From Strix aluco (taxonomy: Eukaryota; Chordata; Aves; Strigiformes; Strigidae), in contig NC_133935.1 of NCBI RefSeq assembly GCF_031877795.1, positions 77,146,303-77,210,302 of the forward strand: a DNA stretch of 64,000 nt, in the 5' to 3' direction. Made by a program: the position numbers and the translations under genes. Shown here in pieces: positions 41,024 to 53,100 of the stretch. Below the pieces are notes generated by a model that was not told the origin of the DNA, did not search any database, and was given only the letters and a program-made list of their open reading frames with translations. Numbering within the stretch: position 1 is the first letter of the stretch; every line of letters starts with the position of its first letter.

Positions 41024-42126
41024 GTAAGTAAGCACTAACAGCTCAGTGCTCAGCAATAACTTTTCCTCAGGGTTTCAAGAACTTCAGAATCATTATCTGT
41101 TTAGCTGTTCTTATTTTTTAAGTGCAGTTGTTCTGTAGGAAATCATCCAGATAATTTACCTAATGTTTTCAAATTCTCTTCCCAGCCTTAATTTTCAGGA
41201 TGCTCTTAACACGGTCAGGAGAGGGTATTGGAAATTATGTCAGAAGACCAACATTTTATTTTATTCCAAAGCACAACATGATTGTTGTGAGTTTATGAAA
41301 ACAGGCATTTTATCCAAGACTGACAAACTGTTCAGAAGTGCCCTCTAGTACTTCTCTGGGACAGAGGCCACACAGCTGCAGATTCCTGTGCTCTTCCAGG
41401 ACACACCTCTATCTGGGTTCTGACAATCCACTTAAATGACATTTTTTATTGTGTTGGATAGGGTTTTTCACTTCTTTCAGTCGCACATCACTGTCATGTT
41501 AGTCTAAACATCTCTTTAGCATACCTAGCCCACTAAGACTAAATATACTCCCATCATGGATAGAATAATGAAGTGGTGGATTAATGCACTGGCATCATCA
41601 GTTGGGTTCGTTCAGCCTGGAGAAGAGAAGGCTCTGGGGAGACCTCATAGCGGCCTTCCAGTACTTAAAGGGGGCTACAGGAAAGATGGGGATGAACTCT
41701 TTATCAGGAAGTGTAGTGATAGATCAAGGGGGGACGGTTTTAAACTGAAAGAGGGCAGATTTAGATTAGATATAAGGAAGAAATTCTTCACTGTGATGGT
41801 GGTGAGACACTGGCACAGGTTGCCCAGAGAAACTGTGGCTGCCCCCTCCCTGTCAGTGTTCAAGGCCAGGTTGGACGGGGCTTTGAGCAACCTGCTCTAG
41901 TGGAAGGTGTCCATGCCCATGGCAGGGGGGTTGGAACTAGATGATCTTTAAGGTCCCTTTCTACCCAAATCGTTTTATGATTTTATGATCTAGGGAAACA
42001 AACACATTTTTGGAGTGATTTAAAAGAAGTGCAGGGACATGAATGTTATGGTGAGTAGCAAAGAGATATTTTTAAGACAAAGACTTACCTCATCACATGC
42101 TGAATTCTTGTTTTATTTCACTACAG
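41024..42126 (+). other. CD36: CD36 intron 13, in the 3' UTR
   Basis: About 1.1 kb between the stop codon and the 3'-UTR exon, with donor GTAAGT and acceptor TTTTATTTCACTACAG. It contains the CR1 fragment at 41603-41990. If the donor were skipped, the UTR would read through the CR1 copy. Confidence 0.85.
41603..41990 (+). mobile_element. CR1 LINE fragment with in-frame remnant of ORF2 C-terminus
   Basis: A 5'-truncated CR1 copy in sense orientation with CD36. It begins near GTTCAGCCTGGAGAAGAG, runs through the 3' part of the reverse-transcriptase ORF and ends in the tail TTTTATGATTTTATGATC. One + frame stays open to the stop at 41898-41900 and reads KLKEGRFRLDIRKKFF, then RHWHRLPRETV and FKARLDGALSNLL, the recognisable end of CR1 ORF2. 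The preserved frame suggests a younger copy than the two in intron 4. The element has no start and cannot be functional. Confidence 0.93.
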
Positions 42127-42740
42127 GTAACAAAAGACTTCAGAAGTAGTCAATGTTTAATAGAAATTGCAGCCAAGCAGCATGTTAAAATTCAGAGACA
42201 AAAGATATGATTCAAGGCACAGTCAGTCCACATGCTATGGAATTCAACATGCTTTTCCATTTTGAGAAGACCAACTCACTAACCCAAATAAGCTAATGTT
42301 TCCAAAGGTCCACACTTCTGACATCACTAAAGAGGCCACCATGGAAACTATGCTTTCAAATAACTGATTATTTGAACCTTGTTACAAATTTTAAATGACA
42401 TCCAAGCAGACTGAAGTTGAGATGCAGTTGGATTTTAGTCCACCTTCTGCTATTTATGCAACTTGCTACTTTTTTTCTTCTGGGATTTGCAAGATGAAAG
42501 CTGTTCGCTGATGTTCTGTCTCTGAGCACAAGCTGGGAATGACACCAACTTTGAGCTCATGCTGTGCTCTAGATGCTCTCATTGCAATATTTCTTTCTGT
42601 TCCTTCAAGGAATGAAAGCTGCTGCAATAGAACTGCTCTCCTCTATTCAGGGATCTGAATTGCATTGAATGTGAAGTTTATTATGTAAAGTTACTAACTG
42701 TAATACATGAAGTTAATAAAAGACTTACTAAAATATGTGG
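42127..42740 (+). other. CD36: CD36 3'-UTR exon
   Basis: The exon begins after acceptor CACTACAG and is expected to end 10-30 bases downstream of the AATAAA at 42715-42720. It has no coding frame continuous with CD36. The end is approximate. A longer UTR from a downstream signal is possible but not seen clearly. Confidence 0.75.
42715..42720 (+). terminator. CD36: Poly(A) signal AATAAA of CD36
   Basis: A canonical hexamer about 590 bp into the terminal exon, followed at about 42736-42747 by a GT-rich stretch (TGTGGTTTAT) that could serve as the downstream element. Cleavage is expected around 42731-42742. Confidence 0.75.
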
Positions 42741-42744
42741 TTTA

Positions 42745-45700
42745 TACATTTTATATGGAGATGGCTCACAGACACACCACAGTCATTCATATGTTGATGG
42801 AGCTCATCAACATTTGCCCCCACAGCTCTTTAGTAATCTGAACCACTCCCTAACTACCAACCTGCTCCACTGCTCTTTCTGTTGCCTCCCCTGTGCTTTT
42901 CTTTCTGGCCCTTGCTTGACCACCAGCCTCTGCTCTGCCTTAACCCCACTTCACCCAAGGCCTCCTGTAGAGAATGATCTGATATGTCACCTTTCAGGTC
43001 AAGAGACAATATTCCAAAATGCTCCAGACACAGGAAAGATTGAGATAATGATTTTGATCAAACATCAGAGCGTTCCACTTCCTTCCTGTAGAAGAACATA
43101 AATCAAAACAGGTAGCCCCAATTCTTTAATGATAAACCATCTGTCACAAGGAAATTTGTGCAATCATTTGTTTAATGAGGTGCATCAGCCTGTAGACCAG
43201 TAGCAAACACTGCCATCTGTGTAAATGGTTTACTTTTTCATTAATCTGAATGACATATCTTAGAAATGATTGTCAGTGGGGCAGATATTGAGTGTTGTGA
43301 GGTCTCTTCCCATGGACTCACTGAATTCAGAACGAGAGCACTAAGTTCAGCCTCAGTTCAGTCTGATATTTGCAAGTAATGCTACAATGGGCGTTAAACC
43401 AGAAAGGTTTGTCTTGCTAGTAAATGACAATATCTTTGGCCGGGTATCTTTAGGAAGTTGTTTTCACCCTTTGGAAATAAATAGTAAAACCCAGCTGACT
43501 AAAATGCTGTTGTTTTAATCCAATATTCCTTGTGGACAAAGTTGTGTAGCTATCACCAGAGTTAATGAATCACAGAAATCCCAAGAGATTATTCTTGAAG
43601 GCAAGGTCTATGTGGTACATGGCTACACTCTCTTTTTCCAGCCATGAGCTGGAAACACAAAGTAACAGGGCAGGAGATGTGAAGGAGCCATGACACTCAA
43701 GGGAAGCTCAGCTCTCACTTAGAGAGCCTTTGCATTTAACTACTCATGGTGCTTGCTAGTCAATAAAAACCAAGACCTTTCTCTCACCTCTACATTACTG
43801 CTGCTGTCATATGTGATGCTCTGTTCCCATATTAGTCTGGGCACAGTTTGTCACAACTGAAGGCATCCCTACCATTTTATGGACTGGTCAAAAAAGTATG
43901 AGGACAGCTGAAGTCATTAAGACACCTTCTCTGAAACAAGCACAGCTCTGCTTGTGGTTCAAGATCTGACACCGAGTTTTTATAATAAAACTAGTCTTTT
44001 TTGCCAGAATCTAACAGTGAGATCTTTTCATGAAAGAAACAGCAGCAATGCTCCTGTCATTTTTGATACACTAGGATTTCAGCTTCATTTTCTTTGGCTT
44101 CAAGTCTATTGTCAGCAAGTTAGTGTTTGCTCTAGTAGTATTGTTTATGCTATGTGGTGCTCCAGCAGCAGTGATCCAGCAAGTCAGGCCATGATTTTAA
44201 ATGTCTCAGGGCCCAATTTTGCATGTACACAAATACAGTTGTTCATATGTATAATCTCATTGATCTCAATGCAGGTTTGGACTTTTAAACTATGTTCAGC
44301 ACCTAGATTTCACATGAATTATAATTAGTACTTACTTTGTCCAAAGCGTCAGTTACAGTTATTGTCAATTCATGTTATTAAGGTTAAGTATTTACATTTG
44401 TTCAAACAGTGCAGGATAAACATTTATTAGAAATGTTAATGAACTCAATACAAATAAATAAAGCTCAAACTCTTCCTTCTGAGATCCTTATGTCTAATTG
44501 TAAATAAAGTCTTCTGTGTTGAATAATTAAGTGCTTGTGTTTCTTTTTTTTTTTGGTATTTTGGGTGTGTTTTCTTTTCCTAGAGATCGATTTTATAAAT
44601 TGATGAAAAAGTAAGCTTACAGTTAACCTTGTTATGTCATATTCTGGCACATCACAGCTGCTTAGAGGTGTGTATCACCTTTCATGTTGCCGCATGATAT
44701 TTTATAAATACCAGCGATGCACAACATTTATGCTGTGGATTACAAAATGGAAGGGACTTTGTGGGCAGAGCTGAGCACCAGCACGTCTATACTGAAGGAT
44801 TTCTAAAATAATCCCAGGAAACCAAGCTCAGAGAGAGACCTGCTTTCAACTCCCCTGAGCTGGAGGTGTTGGCAGCATGGTGCTAGCACATCCAGCAGCA
44901 CATTACAACACCCTTTGCTGGCTCTGCTGGCTCAGCAGGTCATGTGGGAGGTGAGCCTGGCTGCACTCGTGCCTCACGTTCCCCACCCATCTCAGGTCCT
45001 TATGGGTGAAAATCACTGGTGAAAAGCAGATCTGACCCAAGATCTAACAACCCACACACTTACACCCCAGAGCAGGTTGCCAGCTCTTGATCTCTAACTG
45101 TAATTACACTTTCAAAACCTTTCTTAAAACCTGTTCTTCCCACCTAGCCTACCAGTGTCTGTTAAGCTAATGTAAACATGCTACTACACCCTGGAAAAAA
45201 AAGAAAATTGATGTTTTCTCTGTGCTTTTAACTGTAATACTAGGCAAGGACTTGTTTTATTCATGGGTGTACAAATAAACAGTATTTTTAAAAATAATAC
45301 ATTTAATAACTAATAAAATACATTTAAGCTTTTTTTTCAGTAGCAATATAAAACCAAAAACCAAAGTGGCAAATGACTCACATCAAATGCAAATTGCATT
45401 TATAAGTAGATGCTATTAATTTTCTATTCTCTGTGCCCTTATTGCATGCCATATCCCTGAAGATCTGTGGTTGCACCCTCTCCCAGCAGTACTCAAAGGA
45501 GCCAGGGACTTACAGCCCACCCAGACACAGCCACACTGGGAATTTTCTCAGCTCTGCTGTGTAAGAAAAGAAAGTAAACGCTTTGCAGTAGGCGCCACCC
45601 AAAGGGCATACAGTTTTTCACAAGTTCTCCTGCTTCATTTCAGCATAGGCAGTCAAAAATTATGCTGTCTGAAATTCGTTGTTGCTTCCTTTGACAGTTG

Positions 45701-48700
45701 ACATCACCAGAAATAATTACATCACTTTAAAAGTAGTGTGAGAAAAAACACATCCTACATGTTAGCTGAATGACAGATTGTCAGATGCAGTGCTAAGACA
45801 GAAATTTTGATGCCCATTAATATTCTGTAGTATTTTTCTAAGGCCAGGGTTTCCCTTGGGTTCTGTGAAATTGCTGTTTTATGAAATACGTGCTTGATGT
45901 AACCAGGCACACCCATATTTTTCAGGACTCTATTTCTTGCCCAGCATCGCTTGTGTAAATTCAGGGATTTGTGGACAAATCAAGACTTACATATAGCCAT
46001 GTGAGTGCTCTTTTACGTGACTTAGGTTTTGGCTTCACCTTAAACACATTTATAATTTCAGCCCCACTAGAATATTTGCACATAGGACTGGGAAAGTCAC
46101 ATTTTTGCCCTTACTTTTTTCTTGTAGTTTTCCCTTGTAATTTTTTCAAATGGAAAGCCCACATATGTGAATGCTTGTAAAGGTAAATGTCTCAATAGTA
46201 GTTTCTTTCATGATAGGAGCTAAAACATGATCAGCACCTCAAAGTAGCAGTGGAAGGTAAAAGCCTGCTGGAGGTGCAGGTACTTTTGGGTACTGACATA
46301 CAAATCCAGACATTTTCTATGTTTTTACCACAAATGTGGAACACAATCCTTCTCTTCGCATTCACTCTACAGGTGTAACTATTTATCTTTTAACTGATCA
46401 AGCACTGGGTCGGTTTGTGAAATGAGAAGTTATCACTACAATTAATGCACATGGACACACACACATATATATATATTGACTGTGATGTGGCAGCAGCTGC
46501 ATTTTATTCTGCAGTCTTGACCACCTCAGTCTTTGGTTGTCTTTGGCAGGATAAATTGAAGAACACTGTTGACATTCACAGACTGACACTGACAGAAAAC
46601 AAGGACAAAAGAAAGAACTTTAGGCAAAGCATATATTTTAATTCAACAAGTCAGTTCACTTAAGAGGTTAATTCAGGACATCTATTCCAGCCTCCATCTA
46701 ATCTTCCAGGCAGCAGTCGGAGACTTCCCTGAGCACCCAGAAGCATCTCCCACTCTGCTGCATGGATGTACATGTGTCTCCTGCATAAGATCATTTGGCA
46801 CTTAGTATAGTCCTGAAGGAGCCATATCTGATAGATGTACACAATATTTCTAGCAGTAAAAATAAGTTAGTAACTACAGGTATCAGCCAGAATATGGAAT
46901 ATGTAGGTTCCAAAAGCTCCTATTTTTCTGTGAATCCATTTAGATCACACTAATCCTGATGAAGAGAGCATGCTATGATACAGTTTATTCCTTCAAATGT
47001 CCTAAATTCTAAAGTCCTAGATGAAGATGTTTGCTAATTAACAAAGATGAAGGGGGTCTTGGCTCTACTTTGGATACTGGTTGAGAGACAGAGGACTCTT
47101 TTTATGGTGGTTTTCATTCTTACTGTGTTAAAACCTGAAGTAGTCAAAAAATCAAGGATTAAATACTTTTGATCTCCCTTTCTAGCCAGGTGCAGGAACT
47201 ATAACATAAATGCTAAATGCATCTTCTCTTAAGGAAGGACAAATATGGATCACTTCTTGGCATTTAGATGATCTATTTCTTATCACACCAGCTTTTATGA
47301 ATCCAGAGGAAGAGCCAGATTTTACCATGTGTTTGCCTGAATTCCTTCCTGTGGTCAAGTACCCCTTAGGCATTGCAGCACCAAATATCAAAACATTTAA
47401 GTACTTCTGTTTAATGCTGCTTTGATCTAGAAGGGGCTGCTCTGTCTTGAATACCTGAGTAAAGAGGCTGAATGTCCCAGAGGTCATGTTTTGCACAGAG
47501 ATAAACAAAGGCAAGTCTGCGCAGATGGTTTAGCATGGCAAGGCCTCATACCCCTGTAGAAGACTTTCAAGAGTGTATTTATCTCAAAGTCTGATAAGAG
47601 TGCCTCTCTGTAATCTGTGCTTCACAGCTTCATGAACATGAGAGTGGTCAGTGGCCCTGGCTGTGGTGGTGGAGGGCACATCACACCACATCAAAGTCTC
47701 CCAGATAGCAGGTGATAGCTGTTATTCAGCAATATGTATGATGAGTTTAAATCATTTGCGGTGGTGTCACCTTAAACTAATACATTTGACTTTGCATTTC
47801 AACCTCTCTGATGTAGTACACACAGGAGACAGTTTAAGCAACTATCTCCAATCAATCAGATCTGAGCTGAGACCTGTTAAATAGTTTTATGAATGTTAAA
47901 ATCTTTGACAAGTGATTAAATCACCTATTTGGTTTTCATCTGAAAAAGACCGGAAGTTCTCACTGTTGCAGAAAGGATGATGAAATAGGTTTACAGGCAC
48001 AATGATTTATTTGTGATGTCCATAACTCACAGTAACTCTTCTATTTGGGCAAAACAAAAACCAAACAAATATACAAGGGAATGAGGGGAAAAGAGAAAAG
48101 GGAAAAAAAGAGGGAATGCGCTCCCACGTGGCCACCTGGATGAGAAGTGACATGGGTCCCTCCAGACAAGCATCCTCTTTAGGGCATCATCTCCAGTGAA
48201 GCATTGCCTGCAAATACCATTTTCAAAGTAACTGCAGTTACATCTTGATCTCACCATTGCTTTCCCTCCCTCATTGCGCTAATAGAGTTGACTGACACAT
48301 GCTTCAGTCTGGAACAGATTTTGCAGCTCTAATTGGCTGCTGAGCCTTGTGTGTGTACATTACTGGGAAACGTTAATTGTCTATCTGAACTACTCTTATC
48401 TGCTATGTTCACTTGCTCCCTAATATATGCCTTTAAAGTAGAAATTATGAAGTGGGGAGTGAAATGCAGAGGGAGGAAGGAAGGGCAAATCACATGGTGA
48501 TGGCAATGACTTTCAACAAAGCTGAACTGAACAGCCATAACAGCAATTTTTGAGCTCCCCTGTGCAAGGCAACGAGGATAAGAGCACTCTGGAAGACGGA
48601 GAGAACAGCCACAGATGCAGGTAGGGGTGTGCAGACATATGGCTATAAAGTGAAAGGAGGGCTGCAGTACTCCACAAGAAGGACTACAAGTCTGAACACA

Positions 48701-50050
48701 GCAGGCCATGGGTATTGCACAGGTTGGGGCAGCAGGAACATCATATCACTAGTGAGTTTGTTGCCCACCAGCCCCTAAACTGTTCACTACTGATACCCTA
48801 CCAAATGTGGGTTGTGTGCTGTGCACACGTGCAAGTGAACCAGGGAAAGCAGAAATGCCGTGAACAGTCTCAGCTGCCTAACTGTATAAATTCAATATCT
48901 CTCAAAACACATAATATTTTTATTAACAGTTAGTTTAGGAGGGCTTAGGTCTCCCATAGAGTCCATATCATACCACTCATCCCTCTTGGATATCTCAAAT
49001 ATTCCAGAGCATGTCACGTGAGAAGTCTTGTTAGATCATTTTATAATCTCTTTCCATAGCTGCCTTTTTCAGGACTGGGCTCTTTACACAGTTTCTGGGC
49101 TGAAAACAAGGCAGAAAGAGAGGTCATGAATACAGGGGGCCAGAAAAGTCATGCAGGAGGGCAGTCACCAAGATTTTTTGGCTAGCTTTGGCAGAGTCCC
49201 TCTGAGACAGCTGACCTTTGCATATCCCCATCTCAGGTTCCTGATTCTCCCTTGCTGAGCAGCCAAGTTACTATCTTCATAGATATGGGACCAGGTAGTT
49301 AAATCCTTTGCTGTTCTTGTTTCACAGCTGAGCCCTTTTACGGAACTTCCCCTAAACATCTTTGTAGGCAGAAGAGAGAAATTAATGAAAAGAATACCCA
49401 GCTAAATAATTCAGGAGCAGATTTATATTAATTTATCTTGCTAATCTCTTCTAAATTTTTTTTTACAGCCACTCCTTGGATGTTCCAAAATACTATTTAG
49501 GAAGAAATGGTCTCCTACAGCCTGAAACCCTGAATGACATGTGCATATTTTACAGTTTTGACAATATTGAATTTTTTAGTCCACGTGCACCCATGCAGCA
49601 AAACATGAGAATGCAACACACCTGCCAGAAGTGGCAGAGATCGGTGCTTTACAACTCACTGAGTCACCGTTCGCAGTGTAGGAGTAATGTGCAAACCATG
49701 GAGCAATCCCAAAGGCAAACAGTGAATAATTTTGAATGAGAAATGAGTTACATATTTGCATTTTATTTGCAAGCAAATACTGAGCTGAAAGAAGAAACAC
49801 TGTGCAAGGCTTACGTGCAGCTTGTCCTTTCTGTACTTACAGGGAGGGGGGACAGAGGACTCTTCCCTGGGTTCTCCTACATCCAGGGAAGGAAAATGGA
49901 AGCACTGAGAGTTTTAAATTTCTCTTGCCGTTCCCTCACAACATTGATTCTTGCTCCCTTAGAAAAGGAACGAATGAGACTGGAGACTTTTATTAAGGAT
50001 TTCCTGCTGCCATTACATAATAACCCTCCAATCAAACATTTCTAAAAACC
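42745..50050. other. 3' flanking DNA, no gene recognised
   Basis: Non-coding on both strands. The largest open frames (for example 43954-44328 + and 48329-48709 -) show no domain or splice context. A short CA/TA microsatellite-like run lies at 46456-46476. I searched for C-terminal exons of SEMA3C on the - strand, the next gene downstream of CD36 in mammals, and found none. Confidence 0.6.
46456..46476 (+). repeat. Compound (CA)n(TA)n run
   Basis: Four to five CA units followed directly by about six TA units; small microsatellite. Confidence 0.75.
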
Positions 50051-50109
50051 CTTCTTTTATGTCTGTTCAGTGCTGTGCATCTTAACTTCCAATGCAGTTT
50101 CTGCGATGC

Positions 50110-50123
50110 GCACTAGATGGCAA
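50110..50123 (+). promoter_or_regulatory. Candidate CTCF-binding motif
   Basis: GCACTAGATGGCAA matches the CTCF core CCASYAGRKGGCRS at 12 of 14 positions, missing only the first and last. It sits at the edge of a patch (about 50100-50260) with about eight CpGs, against a CpG-poor background, between CD36 and the expected SEMA3C side. Binding is inference; single motif matches are frequent by chance. Confidence 0.35.
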
Positions 50124-53100
50124 TGCAATATCTAGGCTGACCGTCCCAAATTCTCCAGATGTCCCGTCCAGAGCGGCTCACCCTGCACCGGGGTTTGGGT
50201 GGATACACTTGGACATGGTGAGACCTCAGTTGAGGCCCCTTTTTTCGAATTAATTCGGAGCATAAAATAAGCATTGTGTCACCGCCTCACACAGCTTGGT
50301 AGTGTTGCAAGAGTTACCTAATTCGTTCATATAGATTACTGTATGGCTTCCACAAGAAATAGATATTATAGAGAATGTTTTTTTTACAAAGTTGCATCTC
50401 AGCTTGGGAAGAAATGATGAAATATTTAAACTCAGAGAGATCACATATTCTGAGGCCTGCGAACAACGTAAAGATGTTCCACTTGCTCTTTGCCAGCCAC
50501 TGCAGACCCTGCCTGCTTGAAGAGCCAGGCTGGCCACCTCCTATGAAGGACATGAGAAAGTATACAAGACCTTTATGCTCAGCAAACCCAGTTGCTGTCC
50601 CTTATCATACCATCAGAACAACAACTCCCACTTTCCAAGATTCCTTCTTTTTAACAGCCCCATTCTACATCCAGAAAACTCTCCTTCTCTGATTCTGCTT
50701 CCTGTAGCTATAGGGACATCTGACCATGATCTGCTTGAGCATTTGAGCTCAGTTTTACTTACAGTGCGGACACGTCTAGAAATGGCTCTGTATGCATTTG
50801 TGTAATTTTGTGTTTAAAATATTTACGTAAACATGGTTACAACATCCCTCCCAGATTTTCTGTTGTAAATCAAGGCTCTAACCATTAACTGATATACTGC
50901 CTTTATTGCAGGACATATTTTGATTGTAGAGAAAGAAGGTTATGTTTCTAATTTTTATATCCGGGAAGAACACACATATTAAAATGATAGTGGCTAGATA
51001 GACAGTTATATGTTGTGATAACATATTTGCACCAATAATAACAATATTCAGTTAATAGGGTGCCCATGATAGCAGCCCTCAATGACAGGAACTAAAAAAA
51101 TCACGTAAACCGCAAAACTGACTTTGTAGTCTACCTTCAAAAACGTGCCTACAGGATGTTCTGTGGGGTTTTCTGAATGAGCAGGATATGAGCCATTTCT
51201 GATCCCCATTGTCAAGCTAATAGTGTGAGCCCTGCTGAGAAGCAGCACCTCAGCAACTTGTCAGGTCTAGCTGAAATTATGGTTAGAGCACTATTCACCT
51301 GTGTCCATTATCTATGGAAATAAAGTATTTATCAATCTGTGCAGATTTATTGTCCTTAATCATAACATATGTATACTTCCTGGAGTTATGAAGATTGGAT
51401 AGCAGTTTGTCTTTTATTCAGAAAATCAGACTTATTAACAAAACATGTTATATGTTTTTCCTTACATGATCGTGTTTCTAAAGCTAAAAATATTAAAAAT
51501 GTAAAAGGTCTTTGAGAAGACCATTGAAATGATTTCTCAAAAATAGGTTTCCCTCAAAATAATATTTTTATAATAATTATTTCAAATAATTTTTTGGTAT
51601 TGATACAATTCAGGGAAAAAATTAGATAGAGTCTCCCCTGAAATTCAATCAAATTAAAATTGAAGATTTCATCAAAGAAAGAAAAATAAGGTTTTCTTGG
51701 GTTTGACCACCTTGATTTCCAGGACTGATTATTTGTGAATGTGTGGGAGTGATGATATGTATATACGTATATATGTTTTTATATATAATTACTGACCAAA
51801 AGAGAAATGTCAGAGTCTGTGCCTACTACCTAGGTGAAACCACTTCTTGTAACACTCAAGAGACCCTTTACAATTATGTATGATCAGTTCATTTTTCAAA
51901 ATCAGACAGCTTGAATTATATGGACAGAGAGACAGAACTAGACTCTTAGTTATTTCTCAGAGAAATAATGACCAAGATGTTACATCAGAAGTTATGTGTG
52001 TTGGTAAACAGGCAAGGTGCCAAATGCTGGGCTTGTTCAAGTTTCCCTTTCTGTTTCTATTTGCAACATGTATGTGTGTATGTCCTTAAGATCCAGTTTC
52101 AGTTGACTGGCCTACATCTGGTACGAGAAGGATATTGGATGTGTGTCCAATCATCGCTGTACACTATGGAAGTTTCTGGTAACAATTTTAGGATGAGGAT
52201 TTCATCCTAAATTTTACAGTAATGTAGTATAAAATTTCTCTTATGGCCTTTTCATATATATAATTACCACATTGATTTTTTCATATATTTTAAAGAAGAA
52301 ATTGCTACCTTTGACTACTGATTGAAATTATTTTTTGGCACACCTGCCTTTTGCTGAAGAAAAATTAATTGTAAATAGCTTTACCCATACAAACTGAATT
52401 TGGCATGGAGATAATCCTGCAGGGAGCTGGTACCATAGTGAAGGCTTTTGTGTTGTTGTGTTTTAAATGATTTAGAAACTTGTATCCATTATCCAAATTA
52501 GCTCTGCAAATGAGCTTTGCAGCAAGTCTTGCCTGATTGATGCTCGGCGCACGGTAGCTCGGTGTCCCTGCTGAAGACCAAGCCTTTGTGCTGAGTGCCT
52601 GAAGGGCAGGGAGAGCGTTTCCAGGTCTGAGTAGGTGGTGGAGGCGTGTTAAAACGACAGATATGCAATGTGTATTAAACTTTCTCCATTACTGTCTTTG
52701 CCAAAGAAGGCAGCTGCCATTGCATGAATTCATCTCCAGCTGCTGACTCACCAGGGAGTTACACACAGCTGCTGGTATATAAAATACTGCCTTTTGCTAC
52801 TTCTGTCCCCATCGGTCTGCTTCCTCCAGCCCTCAGCAGCGGCTGCTGATGGTTCCTCCAGACAGGCATTGACAACTAGCAAACATGCAAAAAGCCATAT
52901 TATGAAGCAGACAGTTACTGCATACAACATCATTATTGCATACCCACATAAATAAGAACAAAAAGTAAAATTGCACCACATGATAAGGCTGGACCTCTCC
53001 ATTACATCATCTGCAAACACACCCATGACATTGTACACAACATCATACCCTCCTTACCCATTTGTTCTGCCTTGATAACCACTCATTGCTTTGATAATGA

